DNA of 44,386 nt from an uncultured Clostridium sp. (GTDB lineage Bacteria; Bacillota; Clostridia; Lachnospirales; Lachnospiraceae). The translations under genes were made by a program, and so were the position numbers. Where the stretch lies: positions 1-44,386 of the forward strand of contig UQBG01000019.1 in NCBI GenBank assembly GCA_900539185.1, in the 5' to 3' direction. The notes under the pieces were generated by a model. The model saw nothing but the letters and a program-made list of their open reading frames with translations, was not told the DNA's origin and did no database searches. Positions 33,768 to 41,554 of the stretch are shown here, piece after piece. Positions within the stretch are counted from its first letter, which is position 1. Every line of letters begins with the position of its first letter.

Positions 33768-35114
33768 ATGAAAAAGAAGATTAATACATTATACATACTC
33801 TTATCTGTCAGTGCGGTTGTACTGACACTGGTTGTGACGACGATCGTATACTATGGAATTCAGCAGCGGGAAGTACTGGACAGTCTGCGATTATATGCAC
33901 ACACTCTGGAGCAGACCGTGGAAGCAGAAGACTATGCATCCCGTGAGGTTGAACTGGCGGGAGAAGATCAGATTCGAATCACAGTGGTCGATGTGGATGG
34001 AACGGTTCTATATGATAACGAGACAGATGCAGAGACGTTGGATAATCATAAAGATCGACCGGAGATTCAGACGGCACTGGCACAGGGAGAAGGAAGTAAG
34101 GTACGACGTTCGGATACAATGAACAAGAGTACCTTTTATTATGCAGTTCTGCTGTCGAATGGCCGGGTGCTGCGTGTGGCCCGGGAGGCAGAGAGCTTTT
34201 TTAGTGTTCTTTCACAGGTGTTTCCGTTGATCTGTCTGATCGTGGTGATTCTGGTCAGCACGAGTATTATATTCTCTTCCGTTTTGACCAGAAGTATTAT
34301 TCGACCGATGGAACGGATGGCAGAGGACATGGATGCGGTTGATCGGACGACAGCCTATAAGGAGCTGATGCCATTTGTAAATACGATCCGGAAGCAGCAT
34401 GAAGATATTATGCGAAGCGCACAGATGCGACAGGAGTTTACTGCAAACGTGTCGCATGAACTGAAGACACCGTTAACATCGATATCCGGCTATTCCGAAT
34501 TGATAGAAAATGGAATGGCAAAGGGAGAGGATGTCGAGCGGTTTGCAAAGGAAATCCATAAGAATGCACAACGGCTGTTAACCCTGATCAATGATATTCT
34601 ACGCCTTTCACAGCTTGATATTTCAGATCCGGATACGGTGCCGTTTGGACCGGTCGATATTCGGACGGTAGCAGATAATTGCGTGAATATGCTGGAATTG
34701 ACGGCTGAAAAACATCAGGTTCATGTGCAGATCGATGGGGAAGCCAGTTGTGTGATAGAGGCAAATCAGCAGATGATGGAGGAATTGATATATAATCTCT
34801 GCGATAATGGAATCCGATATAATAATCCGGGTGGAAGCGTTCGAATAACGATTCGGGATATTCCGGAGCGCGGGAAGGTAAAACTGGTGGTTCAGGATAC
34901 GGGAATCGGGATTCCACAGGAACATCAGAACCGGATATTTGAACGGTTTTACCGGGTGGATAAGAGTCGTTCCAAATCAACCGGCGGTACAGGTCTGGGG
35001 TTGGCAATTGTGAAGCATATTGTCAGTCAGCATCAGGCTGAAATGCAGTTAGAGAGTGAGAGCGGAAAGGGAACGACGATTACGATTTTATTCCATAAGA
35101 AGATCCGGGTATAG
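33768..35114 (+). CDS. PhoR-like sensor histidine kinase
   Basis: 448 residues: helix about 8-28, outside sensor of about 115 residues, second helix about 145-170, a HAMP-like region, H-box ANVSHELKTPLT with His230, and HATPase motifs (LCDNGIRYNNPGG, DTGIGIPQEHQNRIFERFYRVDKSRSK, GGTGLGLAIVKHIVSQH). The gap after the regulator gene is 4 bases. The genes downstream are on the opposite strand. PAS domains seen in some PhoR proteins are not evident. Confidence 0.92.
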   Translation: MKKKINTLYILLSVSAVVLTLVVTTIVYYGIQQREVLDSLRLYAHTLEQTVEAEDYASREVELAGEDQIRITVVDVDGTVLYDNETDAETLDNHKDRPEIQTALAQGEGSKVRRSDTMNKSTFYYAVLLSNGRVLRVAREAESFFSVLSQVFPLICLIVVILVSTSIIFSSVLTRSIIRPMERMAEDMDAVDRTTAYKELMPFVNTIRKQHEDIMRSAQMRQEFTANVSHELKTPLTSISGYSELIENGMAKGEDVERFAKEIHKNAQRLLTLINDILRLSQLDISDPDTVPFGPVDIRTVADNCVNMLELTAEKHQVHVQIDGEASCVIEANQQMMEELIYNLCDNGIRYNNPGGSVRITIRDIPERGKVKLVVQDTGIGIPQEHQNRIFERFYRVDKSRSKSTGGTGLGLAIVKHIVSQHQAEMQLESESGKGTTITILFHKKIRV

Positions 35115-35140
35115 AAACCGGGCGGAAAAGAAGAACCAAT

Positions 35141-35175
35141 CGACATGGAGGAGAACTTAGTTCTCCTCCATGTCG
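35141..35175. terminator. Perfect hairpin shared by two converging genes, stop codon in its loop
   Basis: Bases 35141-35156 and 35160-35175 form a perfect 16-bp inverted repeat with loop TTA (35157-35159), which is the stop codon of the minus-strand gene. On the minus strand a T-rich stretch (TTCTTCTTTT) follows it. A bidirectional terminator is inferred. Confidence 0.65.
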
Positions 35176-35489
35176 TTAAAAGCAGCTTCATCTAAAAGCT
35201 CATCAAAGGCATCGGCGACGCGATCGAATTCATCATCATCGGTGATTTCCAGAAGCTGAAAATCTTCACCGTCTCTGGTGTATGCATATAATAGAATCTC
35301 ATCCTCATCCAGGCCGTCGACCGGCTGGAGAGGGAGTAAAGCAACATAATCTTTATTATCCAGCGGGAAACTGGCGATAATTCCACATTCTACCTGGATA
35401 TCATCCAGTTCCAGTGTGATCGTATCCTCCATTTCATCTCCCAGATATAGATTTGTATCGTTTTCATGATTGGATGCTTGTTTGCTCAT
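35157..35489 (-). CDS. DUF1292 family protein (YrzB-like)
   Basis: 110 residues on the minus strand, from ATG at 35489 (AAGGAGG at 35506-35500, 10 bases upstream; an in-frame TTG at 35495 is less likely). The DUF1292 pattern is clear: EDTITLELDDIQVECGIIASFPLDNKDYVALLP, then EILLYAYTRDGEDFQLLEITDDDEFDRVADAF. This short beta-rich acidic family is common beside alaS/ruvX in Firmicutes; its role is unknown. It converges on the PhoR-like gene and shares the hairpin above. Confidence 0.88.
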   Translation of the reverse strand: MSKQASNHENDTNLYLGDEMEDTITLELDDIQVECGIIASFPLDNKDYVALLPLQPVDGLDEDEILLYAYTRDGEDFQLLEITDDDEFDRVADAFDELLDEAAFNDMEEN

Positions 35490-35563
35490 AATCAAAGAAC
35501 CTCCTTTTTAAGATACTATACTAGAAAACCGATGCGGAGGCAATAATAATAGCGATATTTTGC

Positions 35564-35591
35564 TTGACTTTATGCGGTTTTTGTCTAAAAT
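35564..35591 (+). promoter_or_regulatory. Promoter of the RG-rich gene
   Basis: TTGACT (35564-35569), a 16-base spacer and TAAAAT (35586-35591). Confidence 0.6.
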
Positions 35592-35651
35592 GGAAAGAGT
35601 GAAAGCGCAAGCAGCTTTTTAGTTACATAGGAAAACGAGAGGAGAAACAAG

Positions 35652-36287
35652 GTGGCAACGCAAGGTTCTTACAACGGTCACGAAAGAAGAGACACAGAGG
35701 GCAGAGTCTCGGGAGAAGGTCGCAATATTCGAGAGTATCACGCAAGAGATAATCGGGGAAATGGTGATAATCGAGGCAGAGGAAACAACGATAACCGAAC
35801 AAGAGGAAGTCAGAATAACGGAGAGTATCGTCGCCGGGATAATCGGGATGGACAGTCCGGACAGGAAGGCAGAGGTTATCGCGGAGGAAACGGAAGAAGC
35901 GGTGAAGGCAGAGGCCGGGACGGACAGTCGGGAGGCGACTACCGATCCAGAGAGAATGGCCGTGGCGGTTATAAGCCAAGAGACAACCGGGGATCCTATG
36001 GCGGCGGATATAATAATTTTTCCAAGGATAAGGACGATGATGATGGAAAGAAGGTATTCCGTTCTGCACGACCGAAGAGTTCGGATAAGCCAAAGGAGCC
36101 ACAGACAGATAAAATGGAAACCATCAAGCGTCTGGAGCGGGAGCAGAAGACGATTAAGAAGAAGGAGTCCAAACGGAACAAGACGGAGAGTACCCGTCCA
36201 CAGCAGAAGCAGAAACGTCAGAATAATCGAAACATATTGAATGATTATGCGAATGGTATGTATGACGATTATGAGGATTATGAATAA
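35652..36287 (+). CDS. RG/RD/N-rich intrinsically disordered protein
   Basis: 211 residues from GTG 35652 (AGAGGAG 35638-35644, 7 bases upstream). Residues 1-118 are low complexity, dominated by Arg, Gly, Asn and Asp with RGG/GRG-like units (RGYRGGNGRSGEGRGRDGQ). Residues about 120-200 become Lys/Glu-rich (RLEREQKTIKKKESKRN), then a QKQKRQNNR stretch and an acidic Tyr/Asp tail (MYDDYEDYE). Such RG-rich tails occur on DEAD-box helicases and RNA-binding proteins; here the tail is a whole protein, so RNA binding or condensate formation is inference. leuS follows after 41 bases. Confidence 0.75.
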   Translation: MATQGSYNGHERRDTEGRVSGEGRNIREYHARDNRGNGDNRGRGNNDNRTRGSQNNGEYRRRDNRDGQSGQEGRGYRGGNGRSGEGRGRDGQSGGDYRSRENGRGGYKPRDNRGSYGGGYNNFSKDKDDDDGKKVFRSARPKSSDKPKEPQTDKMETIKRLEREQKTIKKKESKRNKTESTRPQQKQKRQNNRNILNDYANGMYDDYEDYE

Positions 36288-36328
36288 AGGTAACTTAGTA
36301 ACAGATATCAGTATCAGGAGGATAGAAG

Positions 36329-38755
36329 ATGGCTATCGCATATAATCACAGAGCAATCGAGAGCAAGTGGAGAAAGGGTTGGGAAGAGCATCCGATCAAT
36401 GTAGATGACGGTAAGAAGCCGAAGTACTACTGTCTGGATATGTTTCCGTATCCATCGGGAAATGGTCTGCATGTAGGTCACTGGAGAGGCTATGTTATCA
36501 GTGATGCATGGAGCCGTTATAAGATGATGCAGGGATATTATCTGATTCATCCGATGGGATGGGATGCATTTGGACTTCCGGCAGAGAATTATGCTATAAA
36601 GAACGGGGTTCATCCAAGCATTTCGACAGCAGAGAATGTTAAAAATATTAAACGCCAGATTAATGAGATCGCAGCAATCTATGACTGGGATCGGGAAGTA
36701 AATACAACAGATCCGAACTTTTATAAGTGGACTCAGTGGATATTCGTTCAGATGTTTAAGAAGGGACTCGCCTATGAGAAGCAGATGCCGATTAACTGGT
36801 GTCCGTCCTGCAAGACCGGTCTGGCAAATGAAGAGGTCGTTGATGGTAAGTGTGAGCGGTGCCATTCAGAGGTAACGAAGAAGAACTTAAGACAGTGGAT
36901 GTTGAAGATTACCGCATATGCAGATCGTCTGTTGGAGGATCTCGATACGTTGGACTGGCCGGAAAAGGTTAAGAAGATGCAGTCTGACTGGATTGGACGA
37001 TCTTATGGTGCAGAGGTTGACTTTAAGGTAGAAGGTCGGGAAGAAACGATTACCGTATATACGACCAGACCGGATACCCTGTATGGAGCAACCTTTATGG
37101 TGCTGGCTCCGGAGCATGCAATGGCAGCAGGACTGGCTACACCGGAGACAAAGGAAGCCGTTGATCAGTATATTTATGATGCATCCATGAAGTCCAATGT
37201 TGACCGCATGCAGGATAAGGAAAAGACAGGTGTATTCACCGGAAGCTATGCAATCAATCCATTAAACGGTGCAAAGGTACCGATCTGGCTGTCTGACTAT
37301 GTATTGGCAGATTATGGTACAGGTGCGATTATGTGTGTACCTGCACATGACGACAGAGACTTTGCATTTGCAAAGAAGTTTGATCTTCCGATTATCCAGG
37401 TTATTGCCAAGGATGGTAAGGAGATTGAAAATATGACAGAGGCTTATACAGAGGCGGCCGGCACGATGATCAATTCCGGAGAGTGGAACGGTATGGAGTC
37501 TTCCGTACTGAAGAAGGAAGCCCCGGAGATGATCGAGAAGATGGGCTTTGGAAAGAAGCGGACGAACTATAAGCTACGTGACTGGGTATTCTCGCGTCAG
37601 AGATACTGGGGTGAGCCGATCCCGATCGTTCATTGTCCGGACTGTGGTGCTGTACCGGTACCGGAGGATCAGCTCCCTCTGTTACTTCCGGATGTTGAAC
37701 GTTATCAGCCGACCGGAACCGGAGAATCACCACTGGCAGATATTACCGACTGGGTAAATACAACCTGTCCATGCTGTGGAAAGCCGGCAAAGAGAGAAAC
37801 CAATACGATGCCGCAGTGGGCCGGATCTTCCTGGTATTTCCTGCGTTATGTGGATCCAAAGAATGATAAGGAACTGGTTAGCCGGGAGAAGGCGGACAAG
37901 TATCTTCCGGTAGATATGTATATCGGTGGTGTGGAGCATGCTGTTTTACATTTGTTATATGCCCGTTTCTATACAAAGTTCCTGCATGATATCGGAGTAA
38001 TTGATTTTGATGAACCATTCCATAAGCTCTTTAATCAGGGCATGGTATGCGGTCGGGATCGGGAGACCGGTCAGGCAACAAAGATGAGTAAGTCTTTAGG
38101 AAACATTGTATCGCCGGATGATATGGTACGGGATTATGGCTGTGACGCACTGAGACTGTACGAACTCTTTATCGGACCACCAGAACTGGATTCCATCTGG
38201 GATGATAGTGGTATCGACGGTGTATATCGGTTTATTAATCGATTCTATACAATGGTAATGACGAATAAAGACAAGGATGTTCCGGAAACAAAGGAACTGA
38301 TCAAGCTGCGTCACAGAATGATCAAGGATGTTACGACACGATTCGAACAGTTTAGTCTGAATACAGTAGTCAGTGCATTTATGGAGTATAACAATAAGTT
38401 CGTTGATTTAACGAAGAAGACAGGCGTTGACAAGGAGACGTTAAAGGCTGCAGTTATTATGATTGCACCATTTGCACCGCATATCGGCGAGGAACTCTGG
38501 GAGCAGTTAGGTGGAGAATATTCTGTATTCCATCAGAAGTGGCCGGAGTATAACGAAGAGGATATGAAGGATGATGAAGTTGAGATTCCGGTTCAGATCA
38601 ATGGTAAGACGCGTGCAACGGTAACGATCGGGGTTGATGAAACGAAGGAAGCCGTTCTGGAGAAGGCAAAGCAGACCATCGCAGATAAGCTGACGGGTAC
38701 GATCGTAAAGGAAATCTATGTACCGGGCAAGATTGTAAATATCGTACAGAAGTAG
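36329..38755 (+). CDS. leuS: Leucine--tRNA ligase
   Basis: 808 residues, class I. The HIGH motif is HVGH (His48) after FPYPSGNGL, and KMSKS is at 585-589. The large editing (CP1) insertion has TTRPDTLYGATFMVLAPEH and YGTGAIMCVPAHDDRDF, so mischarged tRNA can be hydrolysed. Zinc-type Cys pairs are present (CPSC, CERC). Length is in the bacterial range. RBS AGGAGG, gap of 41 bases after the RG-rich gene; no T-box leader is visible. Confidence 0.96.
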   Translation: MAIAYNHRAIESKWRKGWEEHPINVDDGKKPKYYCLDMFPYPSGNGLHVGHWRGYVISDAWSRYKMMQGYYLIHPMGWDAFGLPAENYAIKNGVHPSISTAENVKNIKRQINEIAAIYDWDREVNTTDPNFYKWTQWIFVQMFKKGLAYEKQMPINWCPSCKTGLANEEVVDGKCERCHSEVTKKNLRQWMLKITAYADRLLEDLDTLDWPEKVKKMQSDWIGRSYGAEVDFKVEGREETITVYTTRPDTLYGATFMVLAPEHAMAAGLATPETKEAVDQYIYDASMKSNVDRMQDKEKTGVFTGSYAINPLNGAKVPIWLSDYVLADYGTGAIMCVPAHDDRDFAFAKKFDLPIIQVIAKDGKEIENMTEAYTEAAGTMINSGEWNGMESSVLKKEAPEMIEKMGFGKKRTNYKLRDWVFSRQRYWGEPIPIVHCPDCGAVPVPEDQLPLLLPDVERYQPTGTGESPLADITDWVNTTCPCCGKPAKRETNTMPQWAGSSWYFLRYVDPKNDKELVSREKADKYLPVDMYIGGVEHAVLHLLYARFYTKFLHDIGVIDFDEPFHKLFNQGMVCGRDRETGQATKMSKSLGNIVSPDDMVRDYGCDALRLYELFIGPPELDSIWDDSGIDGVYRFINRFYTMVMTNKDKDVPETKELIKLRHRMIKDVTTRFEQFSLNTVVSAFMEYNNKFVDLTKKTGVDKETLKAAVIMIAPFAPHIGEELWEQLGGEYSVFHQKWPEYNEEDMKDDEVEIPVQINGKTRATVTIGVDETKEAVLEKAKQTIADKLTGTIVKEIYVPGKIVNIVQK

Positions 38756-38810
38756 AATGCGAAAGCAGCAGGAATGCAGCTAAAAAAACAGTATAAAAAT
38801 AACAATATAA

Positions 38811-38851
38811 AAAATCACCTCACAGAGCATACTAGCTGTGAGGTGATTTTT
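38811..38851 (+). terminator. leuS terminator whose 3' arm holds the next gene's ribosome site
   Basis: AAAATCACCTCACAG (38811-38825) and CTGTGAGGTGATTTT (38836-38850) are a perfect 15-bp inverted repeat, then T. The A-rich and T-rich outer arms suit termination. The AGGTGA (38841-38846) in the 3' arm is the likely ribosome site of the gene starting at 38852. Confidence 0.8.
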
Positions 38852-39085
38852 ATGTTTCAAAACGATTTCCTTTTCCAGAATACAGCACTCATGGCAGCCT
38901 TGACCGGGTTCCCAAATCTGAAAAAACGGGACACGGATATTCTGGACGACCTGCTGCAGGGATATGATAATGTGTCCCGTGAGCGGATCGAACGTCATAT
39001 GTCTGAGTTTGACAGCCGGGAAGAACTGGAGCGGTATGTTCATCAAATGTCTGTAAACAATAAAGATCGTCATGAGTGGGAATAA
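38852..39085 (+). CDS. Small acidic helical protein, unknown
   Basis: 77 residues from ATG 38852; the open frame runs left to 38774 but crosses the leuS terminator. The sequence looks protein-like (FPNLKKRDTDILDDLLQGYDNVSRERIERHMSEFDSREELERYV), mostly amphipathic helix, with no membrane segment or known motif. Its ribosome site is buried in the terminator hairpin, so it should be translated poorly from leuS read-through. It converges with two minus-strand genes, 7 bases apart. Confidence 0.5.
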   Translation: MFQNDFLFQNTALMAALTGFPNLKKRDTDILDDLLQGYDNVSRERIERHMSEFDSREELERYVHQMSVNNKDRHEWE

Positions 39086-39092
39086 AAATGAG

Positions 39093-39353
39093 TCACCGGT
39101 TCCAGCTTTCCAGAATCGACTGCATCATGTCCAGCTTTTTTGCTTCATCGGGAGACAGGACAGATCTTAGCAGTTCCAGAATCAACTGGGATTCTTCTTT
39201 TGTGAACTGCAGGCCCTGCTGCTGCATTTTTTGATTTATTTGCATAAAAAGCGGAAGAATGGAATCACTGCCCTTTCCCTGGCTGGCTTCAATGATATCC
39301 AAAATGATACGGAGCTTAGCCGGGGGAATGTTACGTAATTGACTTGGATCCAT
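39093..39353 (-). CDS. Small helical protein, unknown (pair member 2)
   Basis: 86 residues on the minus strand; ATG at 39353 has a near-perfect AGGAGGTG (39368-39361) 7 bases upstream, inside the preceding gene. It is all helical (PPAKLRIILDIIEASQG, INQKMQQQGLQFTKEESQLILELLRSVLSPDEAKKLDMM). The stop of the upstream gene lies 23 bases into this one. Family not recognised. It looks like a partner of the protein encoded just before it. Confidence 0.65.
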   Translation of the reverse strand: MDPSQLRNIPPAKLRIILDIIEASQGKGSDSILPLFMQINQKMQQQGLQFTKEESQLILELLRSVLSPDEAKKLDMMQSILESWNR

Positions 39354-39831
39354 GAGTCATCACCTCCTGTTCGGATAGAATTTGACGGATCGCATTGACC
39401 ATATCATCCCGGGCAAAATCAGACGGCTCAGACTCAGCTCTAGACTCAGATTCTGGCTTTGTGGCAGATTCTACGATATCAGAATGCAGAGGGGACTCCG
39501 TATGCATGGAATCCTTTCCGGTATTCATAGCATTCATCATGCTCATCATGGACTGTGCCTGTTTGAGCTGCCCGGGAAGATCCAGCCCCATAGCCTGACA
39601 CAGGACTGTCATCATTTGTTCCGGATCGCCGGAGCCCTTGTTCAGACCGCAGGCATCTGTACGAGCTGGATTCTGCAGAATCCGGGTGAGAATCTGCAGT
39701 TCCTGTATCTTGATAAGAAGTACCAGAGGCAGCTTCAGAGAGGGATCCACATAGGGAATCATGGCTTCCAGAAGCAGAAGACTATTATCATTGTAAATCG
39801 TATCCAGTGGATGCCGGAAATGTTGATTCAT
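39331..39831 (-). CDS. Helical protein with Met/Ser/Glu-rich linker, unknown (pair member 1)
   Basis: 166 residues on the minus strand. Start ATG at 39831, after AAAGGGG. Residues about 8-55 are hydrophobic helices (LLLLEAMIPYVDPSLKLPLVLLIKIQELQILTRIL), then a GSGDPEQMMTVLCQAMGLDLPGQLKQAQSMMSMMNAM stretch, a low-complexity Ser/Glu linker (ESATKPESESRAESEPSD) and a final helix. No enzymatic motif. The 23-base overlap with the next gene suggests that the two act together. Confidence 0.65.
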   Translation of the reverse strand: MNQHFRHPLDTIYNDNSLLLLEAMIPYVDPSLKLPLVLLIKIQELQILTRILQNPARTDACGLNKGSGDPEQMMTVLCQAMGLDLPGQLKQAQSMMSMMNAMNTGKDSMHTESPLHSDIVESATKPESESRAESEPSDFARDDMVNAIRQILSEQEVMTHGSKSIT

Positions 39832-39915
39832 ATGGCCCCTTTCGACATTGAATGCTGATAGGAAATGCGATATCCTTATACATACTATATGCAGAGGTCA
39901 TGGACGGAATTACAG

Positions 39916-39956
39916 AAAAAATGGGAACTGTTTACATACAGACTGAAACAGTTCCC
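39916..39956 (-). terminator. Terminator of the cysteine-rich gene
   Basis: On the minus strand an 11-bp stem, 39946-39956 with 39923-39933, is followed by six T (39921-39916). It lies 55 bases after the gene's stop codon. The rest of the gap 39832-40010 holds no gene I can support. Confidence 0.8.
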
Positions 39957-40010
39957 AGAAGACAGGGATGTATGGAATCTGATTACCTGTCACCGGCGGA
40001 AGCGCTTATA

Positions 40011-40280
40011 TTAGCAGCCGCAACCACCGCATCCGCCACATCCGCCGCCGCAGTTGTTGCCATTTCCACAGCCACAGCATAACAGTAACAGGATAATGAT
40101 CCAGCAGGAGTCACATCCACATCCATCGTTATTTCCGTAGCAGCTGTTTCCATTTCCGCAGCAGCAGAGCAGAAGCAGAATGATGATAATGCAGGAACAG
40201 CTGCTGCCTCCAAAGATGTTAGAACCACATCCGCCGCATCCGCAGCCTCCTCCACACTGAGTTGCTGATAAATCACTCAT
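40011..40280 (-). CDS. Glycine/cysteine-rich small protein with repeated Ile/Leu core
   Basis: 89 residues with 21 cysteines, on the minus strand. ATG at 40280 follows GGAGG by 8 bases. It has an internal duplication: CIIIILLLLCCCGNGNS and WIIILLLLCCGCGNGNN, each hydrophobic core followed by Gly-Cys-Asn-rich sequence, ending in GGGCGGCGGCGC. Similar Gly/Cys-rich proteins in Firmicutes are often labelled chorion-like high-cysteine proteins. Membrane insertion or metal binding is possible but unproven. It has its own terminator. Frames on the other strand in this region are shadows. Confidence 0.75.
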   Translation of the reverse strand: MSDLSATQCGGGCGCGGCGSNIFGGSSCSCIIIILLLLCCCGNGNSCYGNNDGCGCDSCWIIILLLLCCGCGNGNNCGGGCGGCGGCGC

Positions 40281-40325
40281 GCCATTGCCTCCAATGATAA
40301 GTTTACAATGATATAGTATGCATGA

Positions 40326-40354
40326 TTGCTTGTACTGTTGAATTGTGATACAAT
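40326..40354 (+). promoter_or_regulatory. Promoter of the lipoprotein / zinc-ribbon unit
   Basis: TTGCTT (40326-40331), 17 bases and TACAAT (40349-40354). A minus-strand promoter for the cysteine-rich gene probably overlaps here (TTCAAC then TACTAT on the minus strand), giving a divergent pair. Confidence 0.55.
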
Positions 40355-40390
40355 AATTTTTAGTTATTTGAAGAAGAGGAGGCTATATCG

Positions 40391-40528
40391 ATGAGAAAGC
40401 GTATCGTTTTACTGGGCGTACTGCTTGTTATGGCAGCCATGCTTGCCGGCTGTTCCAATCCCAAGCGTGATGCAGTAGATACCCATATATGGGAGCAGAT
40501 ACAGACAGGAACGCTGGACTGCTCATAG
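40391..40528 (+). CDS. Very small lipoprotein, 45 residues
   Basis: Signal peptide MRKRIVLLGVLLVMAAM followed by lipobox LAGC (Cys21), then 24 polar residues ending TLDCS. RBS AGAGGAGG (40375-40382) is 8 bases upstream. It precedes the zinc-ribbon gene by 41 bases and is probably co-transcribed. The short mature part suggests a membrane-anchored peptide; function unknown. Confidence 0.7.
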   Translation: MRKRIVLLGVLLVMAAMLAGCSNPKRDAVDTHIWEQIQTGTLDCS

Positions 40529-40569
40529 AGGGAATCAGAAGATTAATATAGGATAGGGAGAAGATAATT

Positions 40570-41553
40570 ATGCAGTTTAGATGTGTGAATTGTGGAGGCA
40601 ATGTCATATATGATCCTAAGAGCGAACATATGATATGTGCGAGCTGTAATTCTCAGGATACCGAGGAAATCGTAAAGCAGAATGATTCGTATATCTGTGT
40701 ATCCTGTGGCGGAAAGCTGACGGTAAATGAATATACGTCAGCAACACGGTGTGAGTATTGTGGTACTTACAACATTATTGATGAAAAGGTTACATATCCG
40801 TATGGACCGGATCTGGTGTTGCCGTTTCGGTTTTCAAAAGAACAGGCAACCGAACTGTTGCGAAAAGAGTTTAAGGATAAGCTGTTTTGTCCACATGATT
40901 TTTTATCTGAGCGTACGCTGGAGAATCTGGAGGGAGATTATGTTCCGTTCTGGATGTACAGCTATGATACAGAGGCGATCTGGGAAGGAATCGGTACCAA
41001 GGTTCGTACCTGGAGATCTGGGAATACGGAGTATACGGAGACATCGAAGTATCAGGTGGCGCGTGAACTGGAGATCGACTTCAACCGGATACCGGCAGAT
41101 GCTTCCATCGCGATGCCGGACAAGATCATGGATCTGATGGAACCATATGAATATGAAGATTTGAAAGGGTTTGATGCAAAGTATCTGTCCGGATATACGG
41201 CAGAAACCTATAACCAGACACCGGATGAGGTGGAGGTAAGAGCCAAAACCAAAGCCGATCGGGATGCCAGAGAATGGCTGAATTCTACCCTGACGGGTTA
41301 TGATTCTCTGTCGCCAACGAAGAGTCAGATCATTCATAAACCGCGAGCACGTGAATTTGCAGTCATGCCGGTTTGGAAATATGTATATCGGTATCATAGT
41401 AGGAACTATGAGTATTATATCAATGGACAGACCGGAAAGGTCTATGGCACGATGCCGAAGAGTACCGGAAGAATCCTGTTTACCGGTGGAACAATGCTGG
41501 CCGGACTGCTTCTGTTAATGCAGGTTATACAGTTCTTTGTGGAGGTGTTCTAA
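40570..41553 (+). CDS. Double zinc-ribbon protein with C-terminal membrane helix
   Basis: 327 residues. Two CxxC...CxxC ribbons: Cys5, 8, 23, 26 and Cys43, 46, 61, 64 (TFIIB-type zinc ribbon annotation in databases). Residues about 80-290 are a soluble region with many aromatic residues (PFWMYSYDTEAIWEGIGTK). The C-terminus has a hydrophobic helix (TGGTMLAGLLLLMQVIQFFVEVF). DNA binding is unlikely given the anchor; a zinc-stabilised envelope role is inferred. Next gene starts 2 bases after its stop. Confidence 0.8.
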   Translation: MQFRCVNCGGNVIYDPKSEHMICASCNSQDTEEIVKQNDSYICVSCGGKLTVNEYTSATRCEYCGTYNIIDEKVTYPYGPDLVLPFRFSKEQATELLRKEFKDKLFCPHDFLSERTLENLEGDYVPFWMYSYDTEAIWEGIGTKVRTWRSGNTEYTETSKYQVARELEIDFNRIPADASIAMPDKIMDLMEPYEYEDLKGFDAKYLSGYTAETYNQTPDEVEVRAKTKADRDAREWLNSTLTGYDSLSPTKSQIIHKPRAREFAVMPVWKYVYRYHSRNYEYYINGQTGKVYGTMPKSTGRILFTGGTMLAGLLLLMQVIQFFVEVF

Positions 41554-41554
41554 T

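Noticed and set aside
35761..36240. 159-codon plus-strand frame
   Set aside because: A shifted reading of the RG-rich gene; the other frame has the ribosome site and a coherent domain order.
39852..40082. Plus-strand open frame and an overlapping minus frame rich in Ala/Thr
   Set aside because: Antisense and shifted readings of the cysteine-rich gene; composition comes from its Gly/Cys codons.
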